From assembly GCA_030150265.1 (NCBI GenBank), contig JASLGG010000043.1, positions 1 to 64,000 of the forward strand: a stretch of DNA of 64,000 bases. The letters are read 5' to 3'. A program made the position numbers and the translations under genes. Positions 53,074-63,458 of this stretch are shown here, in pieces. This DNA is from Protaetiibacter sp. Its GTDB lineage: Bacteria; Actinomycetota; Actinomycetes; Actinomycetales; Microbacteriaceae. How positions within the stretch are numbered: position 1 is the first letter of the stretch; each line of letters opens with the position of its first letter. The notes under the pieces are model-generated. The model made no database searches. It saw nothing but the letters and a program-made list of their open reading frames with translations, and had not been told where the DNA came from.

Positions 53074-53526
53074 TCACCGGGCGGCGCAGATGGCGATCAG
53101 CTCGGCGTTGTCGGTCGGCGCCAGGCAGGGGTCGAAGGTCGTCAGCACGAGGGTGCCGAGCGCGAGCAGCGCGACCGTCGCGAGGCCGAGCGCCACCAGC
53201 AGGAAGCTGCGGAAGCGTCCGTGCGCGTAGTCGTTCACGAGGGTGCGCATGCCGTTCGAGCCGTGGATGAGGGCGAGCCACAGCAGCACGACATCCCACC
53301 ACAGCCAGATCGGGTCGGCGAGCTTGCCAGCCACGAAGCCCCAGTCGAGGATCGACACCTTGCCCGGGAAGATCAGGTTGTAGAAGAGGTGGCCGAAGAT
53401 CAGGAACACGAGCAGGAAGCCCGAGACGCGCATCCAGATCCAGCCCCACTTCTCGATGTTGAAGCGGTTGCGCCTGCGGTGGCTGAGGTGCGGGCTGCGC
53501 GGCTCGGCGATGTTCTGGGTCGTCAT
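53074..53526 (-). CDS. sdhD: Succinate dehydrogenase membrane anchor SdhD
   Basis: Membrane subunit of 150 aa, three helices (WIWMRVSGFLLVFLIFGHLFYNLI, PIWLWWDVVLLWLALIHGSNGMR, RSFLLVALGLATVALLALGTLVL). The GHLFYN and HGSNGMR histidines fit heme/quinone binding. ATG 53526 has GGAGG 6 nt upstream (53529 also possible), overlapping the sdhC stop. Confidence 0.9.
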   Translation of the reverse strand: MTTQNIAEPRSPHLSHRRRNRFNIEKWGWIWMRVSGFLLVFLIFGHLFYNLIFPGKVSILDWGFVAGKLADPIWLWWDVVLLWLALIHGSNGMRTLVNDYAHGRFRSFLLVALGLATVALLALGTLVLTTFDPCLAPTDNAELIAICAAR

Positions 53527-53963
53527 CATTCGCCTCCGAACACGACCATGAGGTGGCGGGGGACGAAGCCGATCAGCAGCACGATCCAGAGGCCGATCAC
53601 GACCCAGAACATGGCCTTCTGCGCCCGGGGGCCCCAGGAGAACAGGTCGATGCAGATGATGCGGAGGCCGTTGAAGGCGTGCAGCCCGATCGCGGCGACG
53701 AGCGCGGTCTCGCCGAGGCCCATGATGGGCGTCTTGTAGGTGCCGATCACGGCGTCGTAGGCCTCGGGGCTGATGCGGATGAGCGCCGTGTCGAGGATGT
53801 GCACCAGCAGGAAGAAGAAGATCGCCGTGCCCGTGATGCGGTGCAGCACCCACGACCACATGCCCTCGCGACCCCGGTAGAGGGTTCCGGCGGGAAGTAT
53901 GCGCTTCTTGGGTTCGGGAACGGATGCCGCGGATGCGTCGGGCGGTGCGGCCTGGCTCGTCAC
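53526..53963 (-). CDS. sdhC: Succinate dehydrogenase cytochrome b556 subunit SdhC
   Basis: Membrane subunit of 145 aa with RGREGMWSWVLHRITGTAIFFFLLVHILDTALI (family signature, heme His) and two further helices (LGETALVAAIGLHAFNGLRII, AMFWVVIGLWIVLLIGFVP). First gene of the sdhCDAB operon, GTG start at 53963. Confidence 0.92.
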   Translation of the reverse strand: MTSQAAPPDASAASVPEPKKRILPAGTLYRGREGMWSWVLHRITGTAIFFFLLVHILDTALIRISPEAYDAVIGTYKTPIMGLGETALVAAIGLHAFNGLRIICIDLFSWGPRAQKAMFWVVIGLWIVLLIGFVPRHLMVVFGGE

Positions 53964-54102
53964 GGTGCGCTCTCCCTCGTGATTCGCTCGTCGTCGGAAC
54001 GGCCTCCAGTCTATGCCCGGCCCCGAGGGTGCGCAGGTGAGGCGACCCTCACCTGTCTCGATGTCGAGACATCGCCGAGAGCCAGCCTCTTAGGCTGAGA
54101 TC

Positions 54103-55218
54103 ATGCCCTCTTCTCTCGAACGGTTCTACGGCGTCATCCCCGCGGGCGGCGTCGGCTCCCGTCTCTGGCCGCTGTCGCGCGCGGACGCCCCGAAGTTCCT
54201 CCACGACCTCACCGGGTCGGGCCGCACGCTGCTGCGCGGCACCTGGGAGCGGCTGGTGCCCCTCGCGGGTCCCGACCGCGTCCTGGTCGTCACGGGCCGC
54301 GCGCACCGCGCGGCCGTCGAGCTCCAGATCCCCGAGCTCTCCGACGCGAACATCGTGCTCGAGGCGGCGCCCCGCGACTCGACCGTCGCGATCGGGCTCG
54401 CCGCCGCGATCCTGCGCCGGCGCGAGCCCGACGTCATCATCGGCTCCTTCGCCGCCGACCACGTGATCGGCGACGAGGCCGCGTTCCGCGCCGCGGTCGA
54501 GCAGGCCGTCGAGGCCGCCGACGCGGGATACATCACGACCATCGGCATCCAGCCGAGCGAGCCCGCGGTTGGCTTCGGCTACATCGAGTGCGGGGGAGGG
54601 GCTGGCATCCCGAGCGCGCCCGACGCGCTGCTCGTCGCGAGCTTCGTCGAGAAGCCGGATGCCGACACCGCGACCCGCTACCTGGCAGGCGGCCGCCATC
54701 TGTGGAATGCGGGCATGTTCATCGCGCGGGCGGACGTGCTCCTCGAGCAGATCGGCGCCTACGACGCCCGGTTGCTCGAGCAGCTCGAGGAGCTCGCCGC
54801 CGCGTGGGACGAGCAGTCCACCCGCGGCCCCGTGGTCGACCGGCTGTGGCCGGGGCTGCGCCGCATCGCGATCGACTACACGGTCGCGGAGCCGGCGGCG
54901 GCGGCCGGGCGGCTCGCCGTGATCCCCGGCCGGTTCCCGTGGGACGACGTGGGCGACTTCGCCTCGGTGGCGAAGCTCAAGTCGAGCGGTCGGCCGGGCG
55001 AGCTCTCGATCCTCGGCGAGAACGCCCGCGTGCTGGCCGATGCCTCCAGCGGTATCGTGGTGAGCCAGACCGATCGCATCGTGTCGCTCATCGGCGTGCA
55101 CGACATCGTCGTGGTCGACACCCCGGATGCGCTCCTCGTGACCACGACCGCCAACGCCCAGCGCGTCAAGAGCGTCGTCGACGCCCTCAAGCTCTCGGGA
55201 CGCGACGACGTGCTCTGA
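54103..55218 (+). CDS. manC: Mannose-1-phosphate guanylyltransferase
   Basis: Makes GDP-mannose for glycan and lipoglycan synthesis, 371 aa. GVIPAGGVGSRLWPLSRADAPKFLHDLTG is the nucleotide-transferase signature; GFGYIECG, FVEKPDADTA and RHLWNAGMFI follow. C-terminal beta-helix region is short. ATG 54103 lies 6 nt after TAGGCT (54091-54096), so the mRNA is leaderless. Repeat copy C starts right after the stop. Divergent from sdhC. Confidence 0.94.
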   Translation: MPSSLERFYGVIPAGGVGSRLWPLSRADAPKFLHDLTGSGRTLLRGTWERLVPLAGPDRVLVVTGRAHRAAVELQIPELSDANIVLEAAPRDSTVAIGLAAAILRRREPDVIIGSFAADHVIGDEAAFRAAVEQAVEAADAGYITTIGIQPSEPAVGFGYIECGGGAGIPSAPDALLVASFVEKPDADTATRYLAGGRHLWNAGMFIARADVLLEQIGAYDARLLEQLEELAAAWDEQSTRGPVVDRLWPGLRRIAIDYTVAEPAAAAGRLAVIPGRFPWDDVGDFASVAKLKSSGRPGELSILGENARVLADASSGIVVSQTDRIVSLIGVHDIVVVDTPDALLVTTTANAQRVKSVVDALKLSGRDDVL

Positions 55219-55301
55219 ATTTGCTGGGCGTCGCGATAATCCGCGGCGCGGACGTCGGGGCCGGCCGTGCGCGAACGCCCGGCCCGACGAGTGCCGACAC
55301 C
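55219..55301 (+). repeat. Structured intergenic repeat, copy C
   Basis: Directly after the manC stop. Hairpin 1: GCGTCGCGA-TAAT-CCGCGGCGC (55228-55249, one G-U and one terminal mismatch). Hairpin 2 pairs CGTCGGGGCCGG (55253-55264) with CGGCCCGACG (55280-55289), one bulge; apical CCGTGCGCGAACGC. Tail GTGCCGACAC. The core GTCG/CGAC differs from copies A and B but still pairs. Confidence 0.82.
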
Positions 55302-55346
55302 GATGAGCGGCAGCGCGAACGCGGCGCTCTGATGCGCTCCGATATG

Positions 55347-55446
55347 CGATTGTGAGCGAGGGTGCTGCTCATCTGAGCGTGATCGTTTCCAGAACATTTC
55401 GATCCGCCTCCGGGTGTGTAACTCTTCGATTGCGAGCGACGGTGCT
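55347..55446 (+). promoter_or_regulatory. Imperfect 20-bp direct repeats upstream of the BMP gene
   Basis: CGATTGnGAGCGAnGGTGCT occurs at 55347-55366 and 55427-55446, 80 bp apart; the first is part of TGAGC-N9-GCTCA. Possible regulator sites. A -10-like TAACCT (55472-55477) lies downstream. The remaining gap (55302-55527) shows no gene. Confidence 0.4.
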
Positions 55447-55527
55447 CGCCTTCCGGCCGCGTCACATTGGGTAACCTGGTCGGCAATCCGCCGGTCATCC
55501 TGCCCGGCGACTTTCTTGGAGGACACA

Positions 55528-56628
55528 GTGACAATCACGATCCGCAAGGCCGCGGTCTCCGGCCTCGCCATCCTCGGTGCGAGCACCCTCGTGCTCAGCG
55601 GCTGCGCTGCCGCTCCCGAGGCCGGCCCCAGCGAGAGCGCCGCCCCCGACTTCCTGGCGTGCATGGTCTCCGACTCCGGCGGCTTCGACGACCACTCGTT
55701 CAACGAGCTGGGACTCCAGGGCCTCCAGGCTGCCGCGAAGGACCTCGGCATCAAGGAGAAGCACGTCGAGTCGAACACCGAGGACGACTACGCCTCGAAC
55801 ATCGAGGGTCTGCTCGGTGAGGGCTGCAACCTCATCGTGACGGTCGGCTTCCTGCTCTCGGCGGCCACCATCACCGCGGCGAACGCCAACCCGGACGTCG
55901 AGTTCGCGATCGTCGACGACAGCCTCGACGGCAACTTCGACGGCACCAACGACACCAAGAACGGCAAGCCGCTGCTCTTCAACACCGCCGAGGCCGCGTT
56001 CCTCGCGGGCTACGCGGCTGCCGCGACGAGCAAGACCGGCGTCGTGGGCACCTACGGCGGCATCCAGATCAACCCCGTCACGATCTTCATGGACGGCTTC
56101 GTCGACGGCGTCGCCTACTACAACGAGGTCAACGGCACCTCGGTCAAGTCGATCGGCTGGGACAAGGCCACGCAGACCGGTTCCTTCACCGGCGGCTTCG
56201 CGGCCGGCGTCGAGTCGAAGACCGCGGCGCAGAACCTGCTCGACCAGGGTGCCGACGTGATCCTGCCCTGTGGTGGCCCGATCTACCAGAGCGCCGGCGA
56301 GGCCATCAAGGAGAAGGGCGGCGACATCGCCCTCATCGGTGTCGACGCGGACGTCTTCAACACCGACCCGAACGTGGCCCAGCTCCTGCTCACCTCGATC
56401 ATGAAGGGCGTCGACAAGGCGGTCTACGACACCGTCAAGTCGGCTGCCGAGGGCAAGTTCGACATCACGCCCTACATCGGCACCCTGGACAACGGCGGCG
56501 TGGGCATCGCGCCGTTCCACGACTGGGAGTCCAAGGTCCCGGCTGACCTCGGCAAGACGCTCGACGAGCTGAAGGCCAAGATCATCTCGGGCGAGATCAA
56601 GGTCACGTCGCCCGCGACCCCCAAGTAA
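55528..56628 (+). CDS. BMP-family nucleoside-binding lipoprotein
   Basis: Substrate-binding protein of the PnrA/BMP type, 366 aa, that captures purine/pyrimidine nucleosides outside the membrane. Lipobox LVLSGC (Cys about 26). Family segments: SDSGGFDDHSFNELGLQGL, VGFLLSAATITAANANPDVEFAIVDD, TAEAAFLAGYAAA and GTYGGIQINPVTIFMDGFVDG. GTG 55528 has GGAGG upstream. Followed by a terminator and then the ATPase gene. Confidence 0.92.
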   Translation: MTITIRKAAVSGLAILGASTLVLSGCAAAPEAGPSESAAPDFLACMVSDSGGFDDHSFNELGLQGLQAAAKDLGIKEKHVESNTEDDYASNIEGLLGEGCNLIVTVGFLLSAATITAANANPDVEFAIVDDSLDGNFDGTNDTKNGKPLLFNTAEAAFLAGYAAAATSKTGVVGTYGGIQINPVTIFMDGFVDGVAYYNEVNGTSVKSIGWDKATQTGSFTGGFAAGVESKTAAQNLLDQGADVILPCGGPIYQSAGEAIKEKGGDIALIGVDADVFNTDPNVAQLLLTSIMKGVDKAVYDTVKSAAEGKFDITPYIGTLDNGGVGIAPFHDWESKVPADLGKTLDELKAKIISGEIKVTSPATPK

Positions 56629-56649
56629 CACCCCTCTCGCACCACGGCA

Positions 56650-56679
56650 CGGGGAGGCCGGTCATTGCCGGCCTCCCCG
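56650..56679 (+). terminator. Hairpin after the BMP gene
   Basis: CGGGGAGGCCGG-TCATTG-CCGGCCTCCCCG, perfect 12-bp stem, then TTGCT. Located between the binding-protein gene and the ATPase promoter, it would allow high binding-protein levels relative to the transporter. Confidence 0.75.
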
Positions 56680-56714
56680 TTGCTGCGTGAGGGCCCGATT
56701 CCTAGATTGAGACA

Positions 56715-58222
56715 ATGAAGCTCGAACTTCGCGGCATCACCAAGCGCTTCGGCGCCCTGGTCGCCAACGATCACATCGACCTCACCGTCGAGGCGGGTGA
56801 GATCCACTGCCTGCTCGGTGAGAACGGCGCAGGCAAGTCCACCCTGATGAACGTGCTCTACGGCCTGTACCAGGCCGAAGAGGGCGAGATCCTCCTCGAC
56901 GACCAGGTGCAGCACTTCGCCGGCCCCGGCGACGCCATGAAGGCCGGCATCGGCATGGTGCACCAGCACTTCATGCTCGTGCCGGTGTTCACCGTGGCCG
57001 AGAACGTCATGCTCGGCCACGAGCAGACCAAGGGCCCCGGCATCCTCGACCTCGCCGCGGCTCGCGCCAAGGTGCGCGAGATCTCCGACCGCTTCGGGTT
57101 CGACGTCGACCCGGACGCCGTCGTCGAGGACCTCCCGGTCGGGGTGCAGCAGCGTGTCGAGATCATCAAGGCGCTCTCCCGCGACGCCCGCGTGCTCGTG
57201 TTCGACGAGCCCACCGCGGTGCTCACCCCGCAGGAGACCGACGAGCTCATGATGATCATGCGTCAGCTCAAGGAGTCGGGCGCCTCCATCGTCTTCATCA
57301 CCCACAAGCTCCGCGAGGTGCGCGAGGTCGCCGACCGGATCACCGTGATCCGGCTGGGCAAGGTCGTCGGCGAGGCCTCGCCGACCGCGAGCAACACCGA
57401 GCTCGCCTCCATGATGGTCGGTCGCGCGGTCGAGCTGACCGTGCAGAAGGCCCCCGCCAACCCGGGTGGCGACGCCTTCGTGGTGTCCGACCTCTCGGTC
57501 ATCGACGCGCGCAACCAGTACGTCGTGAAGGACGTGTCGTTCACCGTGCGCGCGGGCGAGATCCTCGCCATCGCGGGCGTGCAGGGCAACGGACAGACCG
57601 AGCTCACCGAGGCGATCCTCGGCATCCAGCCGCGCACGAGCGGGTCGATCACGCTCGACGGCGCGGAACTGCTCGGCAAGAACGTGCGTCGCGTGCTCGA
57701 CTCCGGCGTCGGCTTCGTGCCCGAGGACCGCAAGGAGGACGGGCTCGTCGCCGAGTTCACGATCGCCGAGAACCTCATGCTCGACCGCTCGGTCGGCGCG
57801 CCGTTCGTCAAGGCCGGCACGCTTCAGCTCAAGGAGCTCGCCGAGTTCGCCGAGGAGAAGCTCGCCGAGTTCGACATCCGCGCCCAGGGCATCGACACCC
57901 ACGCCGGACGCCTCTCGGGCGGCAACCAGCAGAAGGTCGTGCTCGCGCGCGAGCTGAGCCGCGAGCTGCGCCTCTTCGTGGCCTCGCAGCCCACCCGCGG
58001 GCTCGACGTGGGCTCGATCGAGTTCGTGCACACCCGGATCGTGCAGGCGCGCGACGCCGGCATCCCCGTGATCGTGGTGTCGACCGAGCTCGACGAGGTC
58101 GTCGCGCTCGCCGACCGCATCGCGGTCATGTATCGAGGCGGGATCGTCGGCATCGTGCCGGGCGACACCCCGCGTGACGTGCTCGGCCTCATGATGGCCG
58201 GCGAGACGACGGGAGCGGCCGC

Positions 58223-58226
<4 letters not shown>
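56715..58226 (+). CDS. Nucleoside ABC transporter ATP-binding protein
   Basis: Double-ATPase subunit of 503 aa in the RbsA/NupO class. First domain: GENGAGKST, VGVQQRVEIIKAL (signature in degenerate form), VFDEPTAVLTPQE; second: GVQGNGQTE (degenerate Walker A), LSGGNQQKVVLARE, QPTRGLDVGS (degenerate Walker B). ATG 56715 is 6 nt after TAGATT (56703-56708), leaderless. Overlaps the first permease by 4 nt. Confidence 0.93.
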
Positions 58227-59541
<1,315 letters not shown>

Positions 59542-59545
<4 letters not shown>

Positions 59546-60828
59546 CCACGACCGCCCCGGCTCCCGCCGCATCCGCGCCCATCGTGCACGAGATCGCGCT
59601 CGTGCGCAGCTGGAAGGCGCCGATCGCGCTCGGCGTGTTCGCGCTCGCGGCGCTCGTGCTCGCGTTCGCCTTCCCGCACGACGGGCAGACGACGTTCACG
59701 CTGTCCACCGCGGTCGACGCGATCCAGCTCGCCCCCGTGCTCGTGCCGACCCAGCTCGCGGTCGCCGTCGCATCCGTGCTGCTCGTGCTGCTCGCCCTCG
59801 GGGCGGCCGCCTTCGTGCGGTTCGGCTCGGGTCGCGCGCCGCTGTGGATCTCCATCGTGTTCGCCGTGCTGGCGCTCTTCGTGTTCCTCACCTGGGCGGC
59901 GGCGGGCAAGACGATTCCCGTGCCCGGCATGTTCGTCGGGACCGTCGCGCTCAGCGTGCCGCTCATCTTCGGCGCCATGGGCGGCGTGATCTCGGAGCGC
60001 GGCGGCGTCGTCAACGTCGCCATCGAGGGTCAGCTGCTGTTCGGCGCCTTCTCGGCGGCCGTCGTCGGCTCCATCACCGGGCAGCCGGTCGTGGCGCTCG
60101 TCGCGGCGATGATCGGCGGCGTGCTCGTCTCGTTCGTGCTCGCGGCGTTCTCGATCAAGTACATCGTCGACCAGGTGATCGTCGGCATCGTGCTCAACGT
60201 GCTCGTCACGGGCCTCACGAGCTTCTTCTACTCGAAGGTGCTCACCCAGGACGCGGCGCTCAACTCGCCCAAGAAGTTCCCGATCCTGCCGATCCCCGGG
60301 CTCTCCGAGATCCCGGTGCTCGGGCCGGTGCTGTTCCGGCAGACCGTCATCGTCTACATCATGTACATCGCCGTGTTCCTGGTGTGGTTCGGGCTGTTCA
60401 AGACCCGCTGGGGCCTGCGCCTCCGCGCGGTGGGCGAGCACCCGACGGCGGCCGACACGGTGGGCATCAACGTCAACGCCACGCGCTTCTGGAACGTGTC
60501 GCTGGCGGGCGCCGTGGCCGGCATCGGCGGCGCGTACTACACGCTCGACGTGGTCGGGCAGTTCGGCAAGGAGATGACCAACGGCGCGGGCTTCATCGCG
60601 CTCGCCGCGGTGATCTTCGGACGCTGGCACCCCATCCGCGCGATGCTCGCGGGCCTGCTGTTCGGCTTCGCGACCAATCTGCAGAGCGTGCTCGGCATCA
60701 TCGGCTCGCCGGTGCCGTCGGACTTCATGCTCATGCTGCCCTACGTCGTGACGATCTTCGCGGTCGCCGGCCTCGTGGGCGTCTCCCGGGCGCCCGCCGC
60801 GGACGGCAAGCCGTACATCAAGTCATGA
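59542..60828 (+). CDS. Nucleoside ABC transporter permease 2
   Basis: NupQ-like permease of 428 aa, about ten helices; GGVISERGGVVNVAIEGQLLFGAFSAAVVG and GEHPTAADTVGINVNATRFWNVSLAGAVAGIGGAYYTLD are family segments. GTG 59542 overlaps the preceding stop; its own stop overlaps the cytidine deaminase start. Confidence 0.92.
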
Positions 60829-61238
60829 GCGAGATCACTCCGGAGGTCTGGCAGGCGCTGCGGGAGGCGGCGAACGCCGCCATCCCGCACGCCTACGTGC
60901 CGTACTCGAAGTTCCCGGTGGGGGTCGCGGCGCTCGTCGACGACGGCCGCATCATCTGGGGCTGCAACGTCGAGAACGCCTCCTACGGCCTCACGCTGTG
61001 CGCGGAGTGCGCGCTCGTCTCGACGCTGCACATGACGGGCGGGGGGCGGCTCGTCGCGTTCACCTGCGTCGACGGCAAGGGGCAGACCCTGATGCCGTGC
61101 GGACGCTGCCGGCAGCTGCTCTTCGAGCACTCGGCCGAGGGGATGCTGCTCGACACCGTGTCGGGCATCAAGACCATCGACGAGGTGATCCCGGATGCGT
61201 TCGGGCCGCGCACGCTCGAGGAGTACGCGGAGGCGTGA
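60825..61238 (+). CDS. cdd: Cytidine deaminase
   Basis: Deaminates cytidine/deoxycytidine to uridine/deoxyuridine after import, 137 aa. Zinc site of the small tetrameric class: LCAECALVS (Cys and catalytic Glu) and PCGRCRQ. NVENASYGLTLCAE is the substrate pocket. ATGA overlap with the permease gene; overlaps deoA by 4 nt, tying salvage to transport. Confidence 0.95.
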   Translation: MSEITPEVWQALREAANAAIPHAYVPYSKFPVGVAALVDDGRIIWGCNVENASYGLTLCAECALVSTLHMTGGGRLVAFTCVDGKGQTLMPCGRCRQLLFEHSAEGMLLDTVSGIKTIDEVIPDAFGPRTLEEYAEA

Positions 61239-62530
61239 CCGTGGTGGAGCCCTTCGACACGGTCGACCTCATCCACCGCAAGCGCGATCGGGGCGAGCTC
61301 GACGCCGCCCAGATCGGCTGGCTCGTCGACGCCTACACCCGCGGGGTGGTGGCGGACGAGCAGATGGCGGCGTTCGCGATGGCCGTATTCCTCAACGGGA
61401 TGACCCCCGACGAGGTGCGCGAGCTCACCCTCGCGATGGTCGCGAGCGGCGAGCGGCTCGACTTCTCGGGCCTTGCGAAGCGGACCACCGACAAGCACTC
61501 GACCGGTGGCGTCGGCGACAAGATCACCCTGCCGCTTGCGCCGCTCGTGGCATCCTTCGGGGTCGCGGTGCCGCAGCTCTCCGGGCGCGGGCTCGGCCAC
61601 ACCGGCGGCACGCTCGACAAGCTCGAGTCGATCCCCGGATGGCGCGCGCACCTCTCGAACGAGGAGTTCCACGCCCAGCTGGCCTCTGTGGGCGCCGTGG
61701 TGTGCGCCGCGAGCGCCGAGCTGGCGCCCGCCGACGGCAAGCTCTACGCGCTGCGCGACATCACGGGCACCGTCGAGGCGATCCCGCTCATCGCCTCGTC
61801 GATCATGTCGAAGAAGATCGCCGAGGGCACGGCCTCGCTCGTGCTCGACGTGAAGTTCGGCTCCGGCGCCTTCATGCGCGACTACGATCGGGCGCACGAG
61901 CTGGCCTCCACGATGGTGCGCCTCGGCAACGAGTCGGGCGTCGCGACGCGCGCCCTGCTGACCGACATGAACGTGCCGCTCGGTCTCGCGATCGGCAACG
62001 CCAACGAGGTGCGCGAGTCGGTCGAGGTGCTCGCGGGCGGGGGGCCGTCCGACATCGTCGAGCTCACGGTCGCGCTCGCCCGCGAGATGCTCGACCTCGC
62101 GGGCCTACCCGACGCGGACGTAGAGGCCGCGCTCGCCGATGGTCGTGCGATGGACACCTGGCGCGCCATGATCCGTGCCCAGGGCGGCGATCCCGACGCC
62201 CCGCTGCCGTCGCCGCGCGAGTCGCACACGGTGACGGCGTCGTCGGATGGCGTGCTCGCGACCCAGGAGGCGCTCCCGTTCGGCGTGGCGGCCTGGCGCC
62301 TCGGCGCGGGCCGTGCCCGCAAGGAGGACCCGGTGGTGCACGCGGCGGGCATCGACCTGCACAAGAAGCCCGGCGACGCCGTGCGCGCGGGCGAGCCGCT
62401 CTTCACGATGCGCGCGGATGACGCGTCGCGCTTCCCGCGCGCGCTCGAGGCCCTCGAGGGCGCCTACGCGATCGCCCCCGCGGGCAGCGAGCTGCCCGAG
62501 CGCCCGCTCGTGCGCGCCCGCATCGGCTGA
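61235..62530 (+). CDS. deoA: Thymidine (pyrimidine-nucleoside) phosphorylase
   Basis: Phosphorolyses thymidine and other pyrimidine nucleosides, 431 aa. TDKHSTGGVGDKITLPLAPL is the phosphate-binding signature; SGRGLGHTGGTLDKLESIPG and ASSIMSKKIAEG form the active site. GTG 61235 overlaps cdd. Last gene of the nucleoside import/salvage operon. A perfect 19-bp inverted repeat follows. Confidence 0.94.
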   Translation: MTVVEPFDTVDLIHRKRDRGELDAAQIGWLVDAYTRGVVADEQMAAFAMAVFLNGMTPDEVRELTLAMVASGERLDFSGLAKRTTDKHSTGGVGDKITLPLAPLVASFGVAVPQLSGRGLGHTGGTLDKLESIPGWRAHLSNEEFHAQLASVGAVVCAASAELAPADGKLYALRDITGTVEAIPLIASSIMSKKIAEGTASLVLDVKFGSGAFMRDYDRAHELASTMVRLGNESGVATRALLTDMNVPLGLAIGNANEVRESVEVLAGGGPSDIVELTVALAREMLDLAGLPDADVEAALADGRAMDTWRAMIRAQGGDPDAPLPSPRESHTVTASSDGVLATQEALPFGVAAWRLGAGRARKEDPVVHAAGIDLHKKPGDAVRAGEPLFTMRADDASRFPRALEALEGAYAIAPAGSELPERPLVRARIG

Positions 62531-62580
62531 CCCGGTCGCACTGCGGGCTCGCGCCTGCCCTCCGCCCTTCGCCAGAATCC

Positions 62581-62670
62581 GTGTCAGAAATGCAGGAGCA
62601 GTGCGTCGACGGCGCCCACCGCGCCCCGCAATTCAGCCGACCCGGCCCCCGGCTCCTGCATTTCTGACAC
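62581..62670. repeat. 19-bp perfect inverted repeat between convergent genes
   Basis: GTGTCAGAAATGCAGGAGC (62581-62599) is exactly complementary to 62652-62670, around a 52-nt loop. It lies between the deoA and aldolase stops. The arms are less GC-rich than the surroundings; terminator or cruciform-forming element. Confidence 0.85.
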
Positions 62671-62696
62671 AGGGGGAGAGTGGGGAGGGAGCGGCG

Positions 62697-63458
62697 TCAG
62701 CCCAGCATCCGGCGGCGCAGCAGCTCGTCGGGGCGGGTGTCGATCCGGGCGACCTCCTCGGGGGCCATGAACACGGGCTCGCCCGCGCTCCAGGCGCCGA
62801 CGAGCACGCGCGCGATCTTCTCGGCCATCTCGGTGATCTGCACGACCTCGGCGGCGCTCGCGCCGAGCGCGAACATGCCGTGGTTCTGCAGGTAGATGAC
62901 CCGGGGCACGGAGCGCTCCGCGAGCATCCGCTTCACGACGCGGGCGAGCTCGACGCCCGGGTCGACGTAGGGCACCAGCAGCGGGTCGGTGCCGAGCACG
63001 ACGATCTGGTCGGGGATGAGCGCACCGTCGATGAGGGAGCTCGCGCGGCTCGAGCACAGCAGCGAGTTGACCGCGGTCGGATGCGTGTGGCCCACGGTCG
63101 TCACGCCGGGCAGCGCGAGGCACACCGCGTGCAGCAGCGACTCGACGGAGGGGCGCTTGCCACGCGGGTGCGCGGTGGCGGCGGCCGTGAAGCAGGCCCC
63201 GACCTCCGCGTCACCCGACGACGGGTCGTCGATGAGCGCGTGCAGTTCCGCGAGCGACACCTCGACGAAGTCGCTCTCGTCGGCGACGCTCATCCAGGAA
63301 CCGCTCGCCTTCACGAGGAAGGCCTCGCCGCCCGGCAGCAGCGTGGAGCAGTTGCCCTCGGCGAGCACGGCCCAGCCGCGGTCGGACCGGCCGAGCTCGC
63401 GGGCGAGCTGCGCCATCTCGTGGTGCGGTCCGGTCGGGGCGGGGGCCTCGGGGGTCAT
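62697..63458 (-). CDS. Class II aldolase/adducin-family protein, probably rhamnose pathway
   Basis: Zinc aldolase-like enzyme of 253 aa. WAVLAEGNCSTLL, FLVKASGSWM and the metal histidines VGHTHPTAVNSLL and LQNHGMFALG match the fold of fuculose/rhamnulose-1-phosphate aldolases. Its start overlaps the rhamnulokinase gene by 4 nt, so rhamnulose-1-phosphate is the likely substrate. ATG 63458. Confidence 0.85.
   Translation of the reverse strand: MTPEAPAPTGPHHEMAQLARELGRSDRGWAVLAEGNCSTLLPGGEAFLVKASGSWMSVADESDFVEVSLAELHALIDDPSSGDAEVGACFTAAATAHPRGKRPSVESLLHAVCLALPGVTTVGHTHPTAVNSLLCSSRASSLIDGALIPDQIVVLGTDPLLVPYVDPGVELARVVKRMLAERSVPRVIYLQNHGMFALGASAAEVVQITEMAEKIARVLVGAWSAGEPVFMAPEEVARIDTRPDELLRRRMLG

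Noticed and set aside
55302..55527. Purine-type riboswitch before the BMP gene
   Set aside because: No conserved purine riboswitch core is visible; only direct repeats and a -10-like box.
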